Below, in pieces: positions 8,901 to 18,037 of a stretch of DNA of 64,000 nt (the stretch's first letter is position 1; each line of letters begins with the position of its first letter). The position numbers were made by a program, and so were the translations under genes. The stretch spans positions 1-64,000 of the forward strand of contig NZ_PGTX01000003.1 of NCBI RefSeq assembly GCF_002797575.1. Direction: 5' to 3'. Source of the stretch: Polynucleobacter brandtiae. GTDB taxonomy: Bacteria > Pseudomonadota > Gammaproteobacteria > Burkholderiales > Burkholderiaceae. The notes under the pieces are model-generated. The model made no database searches. It was not told the origin of the DNA and saw only the letters and a list, made by a program, of their open reading frames with translations.

Positions 8901-9692
8901 TTACTTCTTTGCCTGAGTAAATTGGGGTTGGCGTTTTTCTAAAAATGCTGAAATCCCCTCTCGGTAGTCGCTTCCCAAGAAGACATCTCTGCGTAAGCTT
9001 TGCAGATATTCAAAAACCAATGGATTAAGAGATGCCGAGTCGGCTAAAACTTGTGCCTGAGCTTTAAAGGCGCTATTAGCCTGCGGGGAGCGTAAGGCAA
9101 TTGTTTTGGCGATCTCGTAAGTCTTTGACTCGAGCTCGCTGGCAGCTACCAAGTGATTCAATATACCCACTTGAACTGCTCTATCCGCTCCGATCGGCTC
9201 AGCTGTGAGAAACATTTCCTTCACAACATGCAACGGCATCCGACTCATAAAGTGCAAGATTCCGCTAGCTGTGTAAGGCAAACCTAATTTAGCAGGCGTA
9301 ATGGCGAAGGTTGAATCATGATCTCCAATCGCCATGTCACAGCTCATAATCAAATCCGTTGAGGCACCCCATACCGTTCCATCTACCATAGCAATCACTG
9401 GGGCACGAAAGGCACGCACTACTTGCATCAATCGCATTACTGGATCTGAGGCTGGCAAGGGATCTCTTTCAGATTTTGGTAACTCAAGCACGTCATGTCC
9501 AGAAGACCAGACCTGCTGTTTGCTATCCGATCGTAATACAACTACCCGGATATCTTGCTGACCAAACTCCAACAATGCATCTTCCATTTCCTCGATCAAA
9601 GGCTCACTTAAGGCATTACGCTTGATGTAGTGGTCAAAGCGAATGGTGCCAATCAATCCGGAATGCTCGACTTTAATATAAGAGTAATTCAT
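8901..9692 (-). CDS. scpB: Enoyl-CoA hydratase/isomerase family, methylmalonyl-CoA decarboxylase-like (ScpB)
   Basis: A crotonase-fold protein of 263 residues from the ATG at 9692 (an upstream in-frame start would add 14). It follows the pattern of E. coli ScpB along its length: NYSYIKVE start, SSGHDVLELP loop, RDPL, GTVWGASTDLIMSCDMAI, ITPAKLGLPY and the FLEKRQP ending. ScpB decarboxylates methylmalonyl-CoA to propionyl-CoA. A GGGGA ribosome binding site precedes this start. It converges with the FAH gene. Crotonase subfamilies are easily confused, so the reaction is a strong guess rather than certain. Confidence 0.75.
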   Translation of the reverse strand: MNYSYIKVEHSGLIGTIRFDHYIKRNALSEPLIEEMEDALLEFGQQDIRVVVLRSDSKQQVWSSGHDVLELPKSERDPLPASDPVMRLMQVVRAFRAPVIAMVDGTVWGASTDLIMSCDMAIGDHDSTFAITPAKLGLPYTASGILHFMSRMPLHVVKEMFLTAEPIGADRAVQVGILNHLVAASELESKTYEIAKTIALRSPQANSAFKAQAQVLADSASLNPLVFEYLQSLRRDVFLGSDYREGISAFLEKRQPQFTQAKK

Positions 9693-9734
9693 AGGTCTAA
9701 TCCCCATTGGTTTTACTGATCCAGGGCCCATCAT

Positions 9735-10051
9735 ATCTAATTATGAAGGGGGCGACTCTTATCTACCGGTGTGACTTGAATTTTTGACCTACCTCACTAC
9801 TGAGGCGCACATCGATCACTCCATGTTTTAGCCAGCTTGACCTTGAGGCCAAGCGTAATTGCTTAACTCACCTTATAAATAAATGAATTGAGGCCAAAAT
9901 TGAGCTCTGAGTAAAGGGCTATGTAATGCGCTTGTTCGTTTATGTTCAGGTTTTGACTTGAAGGACTGATGCAAATTCGGACAGCCTGGCATAGGTTAAA
10001 GCAACAATAACTGAATAGGCATAAAAATTAATCTTGCCACAATAAATCGAG
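9735..10051. other. Intergenic stretch, nothing identified
   Basis: A 317-base gap between the ScpB-like and HD-GYP genes, both minus strand. I see no convincing open frame, tRNA or strong hairpin. It presumably contains the ScpB-like gene promoter. Confidence 0.5.
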
Positions 10052-11401
10052 TTATTTTTTGACTTCTAAGGTATATCCCTTATTACGGAAAAGCCTAACA
10101 CACGCTTGAACTACCTGAGGATCAAATAACTTACCACTATTGCTAGTAATTTCATTAAGGGCAGCCTCTATACCAAGAGCCTGTCTATAGGGTCGATGTG
10201 AACACATCGCTTCAACTACATCAGCAACAGCTATGATTTTTGCCTCAAGCAAAATTGCCTCTTTTTTTAACTTATTTGGGTAGCCGCTACCATCCAGTCT
10301 TTCATGATGCTGCAGGATGACTGAGGAGATAGGCCAAGGAAAATCGATATCTCTCAGTATTTCGTATCCAGCCTGAGCATGCGTTTGTACTAGTTGATAT
10401 TCAGGTGCGGTCAGTTTAGTAGGCTTTGAAAGTATTTCGGCAGGAATACCTATTTTCCCAATGTCATGCACATATCCTGCAAAACGAAGCCCTTTAACAA
10501 TGTGTTCACCAAGACCCATTTCTATACCGATCGCTGCGGCAAGCTCTCCCACTCTTCGCTCATGTCCAGCAGTATAGGGATCGCGTTGCTCGACCATCAG
10601 CGATACTGCACGAAGCGTACTCTCTACAGCCGTCTCTAGCTTAGCGATATAACGCGCAACCTCATCTTCTGCAATCGAGCGCATCAGCTCTGAAGATTTC
10701 AGTACTGATGAAACTTTTTCCATTTGCTCAGCAGATTGTGTCAATGTATTTTTTGCAACTTGTTTAGCATTACTGGCCGCATCCAAAACAGCAGCAGCAA
10801 CTTTTTCGGCAGCACGCGCCGTATTGTGAGCAATGACTTGTTGCGCTGCTTCTGCCGCCTTTTCAGCTAGATCAGCAGCAATCTTTGCGGATTCGTTTGT
10901 GAGCTCCACAGCACGATTTACTGCATCAAGAGCTTCAGAAGCAGATATAGTTGCCGCTATTTCTGAGTTCTTTGCTGCCCTCTCAATGCTTGTAGTAATT
11001 ATCTCCATCGCTTTGGATACATCTTGTTCTATTAGTTTTTTAGCTGTCTGAGCAACCAGATGCATTGTGTCAGCAAGGGCTCTTGATGACTGCGAAGAAG
11101 CTGTTGCTGCTTTTTGCACTGCAACGATGACTAATTTTGCCGCCTTATCTACCGATAAAGCCGAAACATTAGCAGCCTCTGAAACTGCTTGCGCTACGAT
11201 TTTGGAGGCATCTTGCGCATCCTTGATAGCGAGAAGTTTTGCTAGTTCTGCCGCTTTTTCTGCTGCTATTGAAATCTCATCTGATGTATGTAGCGCTAAA
11301 TTAAGTGCCGCTGTAAGAGCCTCATGACTTATACGCTCCCTTTCCATCATAGCTAAACTAAGATCTCCTGAGGGCAAATCTGATGAATTTGTAAATGGCA
11401 T
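10052..11401 (-). CDS. HD-GYP domain protein with long alanine-rich helical N-terminus
   Basis: A predicted cyclic-di-GMP phosphodiesterase or HD-GYP signalling protein, 449 residues. The C-terminal half has the full motif set: HERRVGELAAAIG, then HDIGKIGIP (about 320), HAQAGYEIL, QHHERLDGSGYP and the metal-site region ADVVEAM. Residues 20-255 are almost entirely Ala/Glu/Lys/Ser in runs such as KAAELAKLLAIKDAQ and EKAAEAAQQV, with no membrane segment. This suggests a long cytoplasmic coiled coil for dimerisation, reminiscent of the helical part of chemoreceptors. Neighbours do not suggest a specific pathway. See findings. Confidence 0.9.
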   Translation of the reverse strand: MPFTNSSDLPSGDLSLAMMERERISHEALTAALNLALHTSDEISIAAEKAAELAKLLAIKDAQDASKIVAQAVSEAANVSALSVDKAAKLVIVAVQKAATASSQSSRALADTMHLVAQTAKKLIEQDVSKAMEIITTSIERAAKNSEIAATISASEALDAVNRAVELTNESAKIAADLAEKAAEAAQQVIAHNTARAAEKVAAAVLDAASNAKQVAKNTLTQSAEQMEKVSSVLKSSELMRSIAEDEVARYIAKLETAVESTLRAVSLMVEQRDPYTAGHERRVGELAAAIGIEMGLGEHIVKGLRFAGYVHDIGKIGIPAEILSKPTKLTAPEYQLVQTHAQAGYEILRDIDFPWPISSVILQHHERLDGSGYPNKLKKEAILLEAKIIAVADVVEAMCSHRPYRQALGIEAALNEITSNSGKLFDPQVVQACVRLFRNKGYTLEVKK

Positions 11402-11597
11402 AAGGTAAAAAGAAATGATTACTTTTAATGTACATCAATGGACTAAGCAGTCAAAACAAATAATGAAGTCAATGTCTCAGAGTACATTATGATTGAATGC
11501 GGCGACTTATATCGTTACTTAAAGTAAGGCTTGAGTTCAGCTCAAACGTTTTAAATCTACGACGGAATAGACCTAAAAACTGGATGTTGGGCTCTAT

Positions 11598-12236
11598 CTA
11601 CTGAGTTAAGCTCGGGGCTGCCCCACTAACAACCAAATAGAAGAGGTATCCCCATCCCAATACCAAAATGAGCCCTATCAAATATTGGGGGAACCGAATT
11701 GCTTGCTCAGGGAGGCCCTGTTTTTTGCCGTTCACCATTGCTCTTACTAAGTTCTCTTTTTGAACCAAACTCATGATGACTGCGGCGACAACGTGAATAA
11801 TTATTAATGCCAAGGCTAGGCTCGAAATTACTTCGTGCGCCTCGCTCATGAAATCCCCAAGAAACTCTTTAACACTCAAGTAGCCCGTGAGTCCGATAAA
11901 GAGAATGATCAACATTAGTCCAATCATCACCATGCCTCCGACTGGATTATGTCCAGGTGTGTCATGCTGATGACCGCTCAATAAGACCTTAAGGTGCCCA
12001 ATCATGTCTTTGGGGCCTTTAATGAACTGAGAAAAGCGAGCGTATCTCGTTCCAATGACGCCCCAAACCATACGAAATAACACTAGCGCACAGGCAGAAT
12101 AACCAAATGCATAGTGAATCATTTGTAGGCGCTCGCTTTCCGAAGTCAGCCAGGCACCAGCAAAACAAATCACCAAGAGCCAATGGAAAACACGAGTGGG
12201 TACATCCCACACTAAAATACTTTGCTTATTGTTCAT
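11598..12236 (-). CDS. Cytochrome b561 / Ni-hydrogenase-type b cytochrome
   Basis: A 212-residue integral membrane b-type cytochrome that would pass electrons to or from the quinone pool. Four hydrophobic segments are visible. Candidate haem ligands are His in TRVFHW, QMIHYAFGY, SEAHEV and LIIIHVV. This arrangement matches the cytochrome b561/hydrogenase-cytochrome-b fold. Its start overlaps the stop of the upstream winged-helix gene by four bases (ATGA), so the two are translationally coupled. No cytochrome c or hydrogenase gene is adjacent, so the redox partner is unknown. Confidence 0.85.
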   Translation of the reverse strand: MNNKQSILVWDVPTRVFHWLLVICFAGAWLTSESERLQMIHYAFGYSACALVLFRMVWGVIGTRYARFSQFIKGPKDMIGHLKVLLSGHQHDTPGHNPVGGMVMIGLMLIILFIGLTGYLSVKEFLGDFMSEAHEVISSLALALIIIHVVAAVIMSLVQKENLVRAMVNGKKQGLPEQAIRFPQYLIGLILVLGWGYLFYLVVSGAAPSLTQ

Positions 12237-12604
12237 TTGGAAGATATTGAAACATTTTTTTCTCCGTAGATACCTTCAGCTGCACTAGCTAAGTGCTCTG
12301 ACATCAGACCGTCATACTTGTGCGCCATTTTTGTAAGAATGATGTGCTTCTTGCGTCCATCCTCTTTATCCAAAACCAACTTAAAGTAGCCATGTCTTAC
12401 CAAGCTCTTGATTCTGCCATGGAGCGTGGCTTGTGAACCAAATTTTCTTAAATAGAGTATGTCTCCAACCAGTAATTGTTCATCACGATTATCCGCAAGC
12501 AGAGCATGCTCCAGTAACTGAAGCTCTGTAGCGTCCAACTGCTTATATGGGCTGGAAGACTTATCTGCTAATACGGCAGAAAGGAATCGCAGATACATTG
12601 ACAT
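12233..12604 (-). CDS. MarR-like winged-helix transcriptional regulator
   Basis: A 123-residue protein resembling a MarR-type winged helix-turn-helix. LLVGDILYLRKFGSQATLHGRIKSLVRHGYFKLVLDKEDGRKKHIILT contains the recognition helix and the beta wing with its DGRKK turn. It overlaps the cytochrome b561 gene by ATGA, so it probably controls its own operon, perhaps in response to redox state; that is inference. The window shows no obvious palindromic operator upstream. There is no sensor domain beyond the DNA-binding fold. Confidence 0.7.
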   Translation of the reverse strand: MSMYLRFLSAVLADKSSSPYKQLDATELQLLEHALLADNRDEQLLVGDILYLRKFGSQATLHGRIKSLVRHGYFKLVLDKEDGRKKHIILTKMAHKYDGLMSEHLASAAEGIYGEKNVSISSK

Positions 12605-13199
12605 ACTTATGCCACTTCAATTACTTGAGTAATGATTAAATGAAAAAAAATATTGGACATTTATACGGCCTCTTTCAGTGCTAAAAATTGCTGTGTTTAA
12701 TAGCGTAAAAGAAAACTTAAATAAAAAAGTTTTAATTAGAATAATTTATGGGAATGAGACCCGCTCTAATTCGCTAGAGAGGACGACTGTTACGTTTGGC
12801 TGAAGGAATCAAGTGCTGTAACAGTTATCAGCCTTGATCTACTATTATCCTACTCTCTAATTATTTGAATAGATACAACTTATTAATCCCCAGTAAAACG
12901 CTCTACTTAAATAATGGAATGGGGCATTTGAATAACCCAAGAATTACATCTCTCTAGATGAGTATTGGGTTTGGTGCTTTAGGGGGCATTTATAAAAAAA
13001 TTGCAAGTAATACAGGGGTGCTAATAATTAGAAAAGTATCTTACTCAGCACTTTTTTATTTACTCTAAGGTCTGACATCACATGCTTTTTTTCAAAAAAA
13101 TACAAAAGCTATTGAGGGGTATTTGCCTAGGGGAGCAGTTACCCAAACTACTCATTAAATCTACGAGGTTATATACCTAATTGATAACGGGGTATCAAA
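12605..13199. other. 595-base AT-rich intergenic region, no gene identified
   Basis: Between the winged-helix regulator (minus) and the DUF1003 gene (minus). The sequence is AT-rich with many short A and T runs. I found no open frame with protein-like composition, no tRNA and no long hairpin. The part near 12605-12680 should hold the regulator promoter. A small RNA cannot be excluded by eye. Confidence 0.5.
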
Positions 13200-13709
13200 C
13201 TAGGGTCTGTAGCTTTCGATCTTTATACTGAGAGCCTCTACTGCTTTAGTCAGTGCCAAAAGCTCTTTTTCTTTGAGCATATCAATTTTTTGGTGAAGCA
13301 GCTCTATTTCTAATTCGGCTTTAATATTGATCTCAAAATCACTGCTAGCCTGCTGGCGATCTACTTCAGATAAGCGATTCTGACTCATCATAATGACGGG
13401 CGCTGTATATGCCGCCTGAAAGGACAACATCAGATTTAACAGGATGAACGGGTAAGGATCCCATGGGCTAGCCCCAAACAAGGCGTTATACAAAATCCAT
13501 GCAAAGATACAAATACTTTGTCCGATGATAAATCGCCACGATCCCACTGTTCGCGCTACGGCATCTGAAATCTTCTGCCCCACAGTAAGCTGTATTGGGA
13601 TTTCCTGAAAATGAGAAGTAGCCGTCTTATTAATGCGCTGTCTATGCTTACGCCGATGCGCTCTTAATGACTCTAAGATGAGTAACTCGTCGTGTGTTGG
13701 AGAGATCAT
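13200..13709 (-). CDS. DUF1003-family membrane protein
   Basis: A 169-residue inner-membrane protein of unknown function. The cytoplasmic N-terminus is basic (RAHRRKHRQRINK). Two hydrophobic segments follow in the family signature VARTVGSWRFIIGQ...WILYNA and PYPFILLNLMLSFQAAYTAP. Then comes the conserved IMMSQNRLSEVDRQQASSDFEINIKAELEIELLH and a short coiled coil at the C-terminus. DUF1003 proteins occur near metal or stress genes, but no role is established. The region just upstream has three tandem TTTATG units (about 13727-13745). Confidence 0.85.
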   Translation of the reverse strand: MISPTHDELLILESLRAHRRKHRQRINKTATSHFQEIPIQLTVGQKISDAVARTVGSWRFIIGQSICIFAWILYNALFGASPWDPYPFILLNLMLSFQAAYTAPVIMMSQNRLSEVDRQQASSDFEINIKAELEIELLHQKIDMLKEKELLALTKAVEALSIKIESYRP

Positions 13710-13815
13710 GGTAACTTTCCCTTTAGTTTTAGTTTATGTTTATGTTTATGTTTTAGTTAATTTAGTAAATAAACTCAGCTGTGTAAGCTTTTTGGATGAT
13801 GTGTTTTAAGTTAGC

Positions 13816-14997
13816 CTAAGTTTCGACTTCTTCAGCTCTAGTCACCCATAGTGCCATCAATATAAAAGCCACCAAAGCACAGCTGCCAGAAAATAAGAAA
13901 GCATAAAGCGGAGCAACGGATTCGTATATCCAGCCAAAGATAAATGAAGCTGGAAACAGCATCAGCCCAGTGATTAAATTAAACCAACCAAATGCTGTAC
14001 CGGCTAATCCTTTAGGTGCCATATCTGCTACGAATGCCTTCTCCACTCCTTCTGTTGCAGCCTTAAATAGACCATAGATTCCAAAGAGGCCAAATATTTG
14101 ATAGACAGAAATTCCGGGTAATCCCATTGCAAAATAAAAGAAGGCAAACGCTATCCAAGCAATCAAAATAAAACGTTTACGTCCAAAGGTATCTGATAAG
14201 GCTGATAAAGGCGCTCCAAACAACGTTGTAATGAGTGAGATAGCCGCCCAAAGCAAGGGGATTTGTTCTTGCGGAACCCCTGCCTCTCTAGCCCTCAATA
14301 AGAGAAACATATCTGATGAATTTGCCAATGCAAAAATACCGGCGACAACGAGATACCTCTTAAATTGATTGGGCATTCCCTCTAATGACCAACTAAAACG
14401 ATTTGCCTGAGGAACAGCTTCTCTATACGGCTCTTTGATACATAGAGCCAAGGTAATTGTGATCACTGCTGGCACTATTGCCCACAGAAATATATCTCTC
14501 AGTGGTACTCCTAAAGATAAAAACATGGCGGCTAATAGCGGGCCAACTACTGCGCCTGCATTGTCCATCGATCGATGTAGGCCAAAAGTAATGCCCCGTT
14601 GATTTTCTTGAACAGTTTCCGCTAAGAGCGCATCTCTGGGTGAACTTCTTAAGCCCTTACCCATGCGGTCTGTAAAGCGAATCGCTAAAACCCACAACCA
14701 TGAATTGGCCAACACAATGAGAGGTCTACCAATACCAGCCAGCGTGTAGCCCAACACAATCCATGGCTTGGCTTTTTTAGTGCGGTCAACAATGACGCCA
14801 GACACTAACTTAAAGATACTAGAAGTAGCCTCAGCAATACCCTCAATAATGCCCAGCGCTTTTGGCCCAGCCATTAATACTGTTGCTAAGTACATTGGCA
14901 TGAGCGGGTAAAGCATTTCACTAGCCGAGTCATTTACAAAGCTAATAAGCCCAATAAGCCAAACGGTGCGAGGCAGGGCAAAAAGAGTTTTTAACAT
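13816..14997 (-). CDS. Major facilitator superfamily transporter
   Basis: A 393-residue 12-helix MFS permease. The N-terminus (FVNDSASEMLYPLMPMYL) and the loop GVIVDRTKKAKPWIVLGY correspond to helix 1 and the loop 2-3 signature. RFTDRMGKGLRSSPRDALLAE is a conserved block in a drug/unknown-substrate MFS family. The second half repeats the arrangement (LSDTFGRKRF). Substrate unknown. It reads in the same direction as the DUF1003 gene, 106 bases away, and may share a transcript. It is divergent from uspA. Confidence 0.85.
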   Translation of the reverse strand: MLKTLFALPRTVWLIGLISFVNDSASEMLYPLMPMYLATVLMAGPKALGIIEGIAEATSSIFKLVSGVIVDRTKKAKPWIVLGYTLAGIGRPLIVLANSWLWVLAIRFTDRMGKGLRSSPRDALLAETVQENQRGITFGLHRSMDNAGAVVGPLLAAMFLSLGVPLRDIFLWAIVPAVITITLALCIKEPYREAVPQANRFSWSLEGMPNQFKRYLVVAGIFALANSSDMFLLLRAREAGVPQEQIPLLWAAISLITTLFGAPLSALSDTFGRKRFILIAWIAFAFFYFAMGLPGISVYQIFGLFGIYGLFKAATEGVEKAFVADMAPKGLAGTAFGWFNLITGLMLFPASFIFGWIYESVAPLYAFLFSGSCALVAFILMALWVTRAEEVET

Positions 14998-15235
14998 AAT
15001 AGGTGCAATTTACCCTTATTTTGTCTCTTCAAGTGGTGTTTGTAGATTGGGCTATCGGTGGTAACCAGATAAATCGCAAACAAGGTGAATCAATAATCTA
15101 CTACTTTGCAATTTTAACTGGAGGCGGTATTCAAGAACTATAAAAAATACTATAGCTATTTAATTTTTATCATCACTTTACTTAACAATTGAAGGAGGAT
15201 AAGCTAGTAGAGTGGTTACTAGAAAAGGAAAAAAA

Positions 15236-15661
15236 ATGAAAATATTAGTTGCCGTTGATGGCTCCAAAACTTCCCTCAAGGCTGTAAAGTACGCTATAAC
15301 TCTAGCGAAACAGCTTGAGAAAAAGCCTACACTGACCTTAATCAATGTTCATGATGACGAGCCATTAAATCGCATTAAGAATTTTGTTGGCAAAACTGAG
15401 GTTGAAAATTACCTTATTGAGACAAGTCAAAAAGAACTAAAGCCAACCCAAAAGATTTTGAATGATTCTGGTATTAAGCACAGCTTTGTTATTGAGCTGG
15501 GACATATTTCTGAATCGATAGTGAACTTTGCCAACAAAGGTAAATTTGATCTCATCATCATGGGGGGTAAGGGACGCACTGGGATTGCGGACGTTATTTT
15601 AGGTTCTGTAACGCAAAGGGTTTCAAGCTTGGCTAAGCAGCCAGTTCTTTTAATTAAGTAG
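15236..15661 (+). CDS. Universal stress protein UspA family
   Basis: A 141-residue single-domain stress protein. The start MKILVAVDGSKTS is the typical first strand, and the C-terminal MGGKGRTGIADVILGSV matches the ATP-binding pattern G-2x-G-9x-G-S. I chose the ATG at 15236, preceded by AAAAGGA at 7-8 bases. An in-frame GTG at 15212 lies 13 bases after a stronger AAGGAGG, and would only add eight basic residues. Family members are induced in stasis and bind ATP. The next two genes follow on the same strand after short gaps. Confidence 0.9.
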   Translation: MKILVAVDGSKTSLKAVKYAITLAKQLEKKPTLTLINVHDDEPLNRIKNFVGKTEVENYLIETSQKELKPTQKILNDSGIKHSFVIELGHISESIVNFANKGKFDLIIMGGKGRTGIADVILGSVTQRVSSLAKQPVLLIK

Positions 15662-15680
15662 TCCCAATTTAGCCAGGGCC

Positions 15681-15914
15681 ATGAGTCTTTTCTTATTATT
15701 ATTTTCTCCACTTCTCTTTGGACTCTATTGGCTTATTCGATATCAAATTCATCAAGCCCGAATACGGTCTTTGGTTGATCAGTATGGTTTTAGTAAGGAT
15801 AAATTAAGACCACTAAAAAGTGCTCAACTTCAAAAACTCATTTCAGAGCTTGATGATCTCAGATCTGCTAACCAGCCTTTTGAATTAGAGGCTCTGGCTA
15901 AAAAATATCGCTAA
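15681..15914 (+). CDS. Small membrane-anchored protein, unknown
   Basis: A 77-residue protein with one N-terminal hydrophobic segment (SLFLLLFSPLLFGLYWLI) followed by a charged helical tail. There is no family I recognise. It lies 19 bases after uspA and 24 before the RNB nuclease gene on the same strand, so it is probably part of that transcript. Its composition and position support a real gene, but the function is unknown. Confidence 0.6.
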   Translation: MSLFLLLFSPLLFGLYWLIRYQIHQARIRSLVDQYGFSKDKLRPLKSAQLQKLISELDDLRSANQPFELEALAKKYR

Positions 15915-15938
15915 CTACGGTTTAACCGACCCAAAGAT

Positions 15939-17429
15939 ATGACTAAGATAAGCTCGCATCGCCACCATCAATTTACTCGTGCCGATCTAGCGCATATTGC
16001 CAGCATTGCCATGCAAGAGCGCGGCCTAGAGCCTGAATTTTCTCCGGAAGTGCACAATCAGCTCGATTTGATTGCCGCGCCTGGGCAAGATGATGATCCA
16101 TCCATTCAAGATCTCACTGATTTACTGTGGTGCTCTTTAGACAATGATGACTCCAAGGACTTAGATCAACTCACTGTATCAATAGCACTCCCAGACGGTA
16201 CTACCAAGATATTGGTAGCGATTGCAGATGTTGATGTGCTGATCAAGAAAGATTCTCCCATCGATGATCATGCCAAAATTAATACTGCTTCGGTCTACAC
16301 CTCTGCGCGCATCTTTCCAATGCTCCCTGAAAAGCTATCTACCAACCTTAGCTCTTTAAATCCAGACGAGGTTCGCCTAGCCTTAGTCACAGAAATGATT
16401 ATCTCCAAAGATGGGATAGTTCAAGAATCGCTTATTTATAGAGCTAAAGTCATGAACAGAGCTAAGTTAGCTTATGACGCTATCTCTGCTTGGATTGAAG
16501 GAATAGGTTCAGCTCCTGCAGCCCTATGTAGCGTTAAGGGTATGGAAGAGCAACTACGGGCTCAAGATCGAGTGGCCCAACTGCTACGTAAAAGACGACA
16601 TGATGCTGGTTCACTACATTTGGAGATCTTTCAGCCTAAGGCAATTTTCAAGAATAATAAAATTGTGGGTATTCAGGAGCAAGTCCAAAATCGCGGCCGT
16701 CAACTGATTGAAGAGTTCATGATCGCCGTTAATGAAAGTACGGCACACTTTCTCCTTAAGCATCAAGTGCCCTCCTTACGAAGAGTCGTTCGCAGTCCAG
16801 ATCGTTGGCTTCGAATCGTTGAGCTTGCAAGACAATATGGCGATACCTTACCAGCTGATCCTGACTCCAGAGCTTTATCTGAATTTCTAGCCAGAAGATT
16901 AAAGGTAGACCCAATCCGCTTTCCAGATCTCTCTTTAGTCGTTGTTAAGCTCATGGGGCCAGGCGAATACGTACTTGAAAGACCTGGGGCTGAAGCCATT
17001 GGTCACTTTGGACTAGCCGTACAAGACTACACCCACTCAACAGCGCCTAATAGACGCTATCCAGATCTGATTACCCTCAGAATGATTAAAAGCATTCTTC
17101 AAAGAAAACCTCTTGCATATGAAACCAAAGAATTGCAAGGGTTGGCAGAGCACTGTACTAAGCAAGAAGATGCTATCCGTAAGGTAGAGCGCAGAGTTAG
17201 AAAATCAGAGGCTGCCCTCTTTTTAGAGCCTTATATTGGCAAAACTTTCGATGGCATCATTACCGGCATAGCACCCAATAATGGTTGGGTTCGCATCTTT
17301 AATCCCCCGGCAGAAGGCATGCTGATGAGTCGTACTCAACTAGTCGACATTGGTAGAAAGGTACATGTGCAGCTAGTTTCTACCAATGTTGAGATGGGCT
17401 TTATTAACTTCGCACTGGCAAGTAAATAA
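15939..17429 (+). CDS. RNB-domain exoribonuclease (RNase II/R family)
   Basis: A 496-residue 3'-5' exoribonuclease. The RNB domain fills about residues 50-420. The catalytic acidic cluster is seen in DLLWCSLDNDDSKDLDQL, and YTHSTAPNRRYPDLITLRMI is the conserved RNB block near the end. A short S1-like segment forms the C-terminus (FDGIITGIAPNNGWVRIF...). It lacks the N-terminal cold-shock domains of RNase R, which fits the short RNB proteins of Burkholderiales. It likely degrades mRNA or structured RNA in the cytoplasm. The exact RNase II versus R role is unclear. Confidence 0.88.
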   Translation: MTKISSHRHHQFTRADLAHIASIAMQERGLEPEFSPEVHNQLDLIAAPGQDDDPSIQDLTDLLWCSLDNDDSKDLDQLTVSIALPDGTTKILVAIADVDVLIKKDSPIDDHAKINTASVYTSARIFPMLPEKLSTNLSSLNPDEVRLALVTEMIISKDGIVQESLIYRAKVMNRAKLAYDAISAWIEGIGSAPAALCSVKGMEEQLRAQDRVAQLLRKRRHDAGSLHLEIFQPKAIFKNNKIVGIQEQVQNRGRQLIEEFMIAVNESTAHFLLKHQVPSLRRVVRSPDRWLRIVELARQYGDTLPADPDSRALSEFLARRLKVDPIRFPDLSLVVVKLMGPGEYVLERPGAEAIGHFGLAVQDYTHSTAPNRRYPDLITLRMIKSILQRKPLAYETKELQGLAEHCTKQEDAIRKVERRVRKSEAALFLEPYIGKTFDGIITGIAPNNGWVRIFNPPAEGMLMSRTQLVDIGRKVHVQLVSTNVEMGFINFALASK

Positions 17430-17482
17430 TTTAAAAATTCGACTTTTAAATCAAGTAGGCCCAGGGAGGATTATCCTGACAA

Positions 17483-17743
17483 TTAATAATGCCTAATGGG
17501 CCTGCTGATGACATTCTGTCGTTTCTCAAGATGGCGAAAAGTAATTCGGCCTTTATTTAAGTCATACATAGAGACTTCTAAAGTGACCTTATCGCCAGCT
17601 AATATACGAATGTGATTTTTCTTCATCTTGCCGGCGGTATAGGCAATCAACTGATGGCCATTTTCGAGAGTCACCTTAAAGCGAGAATCAGGCAGAATCT
17701 CATCAACCATCCCGTCCATTTCTAATAATTCTTCTTTTGCCAT
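17483..17743 (-). CDS. infA: Translation initiation factor IF-1 (second-copy type)
   Basis: An 86-residue S1/OB-fold protein, slightly longer than the usual 72. It has [22 protein letters not shown], the [22 protein letters not shown] core and [21 protein letters not shown], followed by a basic C-terminal extension. Burkholderiales usually carry one infA in the ribosomal protein cluster and a second elsewhere. The position next to a cold-shock gene suggests this is the second copy, perhaps used under cold or stress. It probably shares the upstream region with the cold-shock gene, separated by a terminator. Confidence 0.9.
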   Translation of the reverse strand: MAKEELLEMDGMVDEILPDSRFKVTLENGHQLIAYTAGKMKKNHIRILAGDKVTLEVSMYDLNKGRITFRHLEKRQNVISRPIRHY

Positions 17744-17767
17744 TTCATTCTTTCTAGAGTGGAAATT

Positions 17768-17794
17768 AAAAAGCCCAGCAAAACTGGGCTTTTT
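17768..17794. terminator. Rho-independent terminator after the cold-shock gene
   Basis: AAAAAGCCCAG and CTGGGCTTTTT form an eleven-pair stem with a five-base loop. It lies 40 bases after the cold-shock stop and before the infA start, so it limits read-through into infA. Confidence 0.85.
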
Positions 17795-17833
17795 AAGAGG
17801 CGACTTATTAAAGTCTTAGATTCGCTTAACTTA

Positions 17834-18037
17834 TTAAGCTGGTTGAATATTTGAAGCCTGCTTACCTTTTGGTCCCATCGTTTCATCGAAAGTAACTCGC
17901 TGGCCTTCAGCCAATGATTTAAAGCCACTGCTATTAATTGCTGAAAAATGAGCAAATAGATCTTCACCACCAGCATCAGGGGTAATAAAACCAAAACCTT
18001 TAGCGTCGTTAAACCATTTCACAATTCCGTTTGCCAT
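17834..18037 (-). CDS. Cold-shock domain protein (CspA family)
   Basis: A 67-residue single cold-shock domain that binds single-stranded RNA/DNA as a chaperone. Both RNA-binding motifs are intact: KGFGFI and DLFAHF. A good AAGGA site precedes the ATG. The region upstream (18038-18120) is A/T-rich and can be an untranslated leader, as in other csp genes. The overlapping longer minus-strand frame (17722-17994) is a shadow in another reading frame. Confidence 0.95.
   Translation of the reverse strand: MANGIVKWFNDAKGFGFITPDAGGEDLFAHFSAINSSGFKSLAEGQRVTFDETMGPKGKQASNIQPA

Noticed and set aside
13727-13760. TTTATG tandem units upstream of the DUF1003 gene as a phase-variation tract
   Set aside because: Only about three units, too few to support slippage-based switching; likely chance in an AT-rich leader.
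17722-17994. Minus-strand frame of 90 codons overlapping the cold-shock gene
   Set aside because: Shadow frame; the cold-shock protein has intact RNP motifs in another frame and a terminator lies inside this frame.
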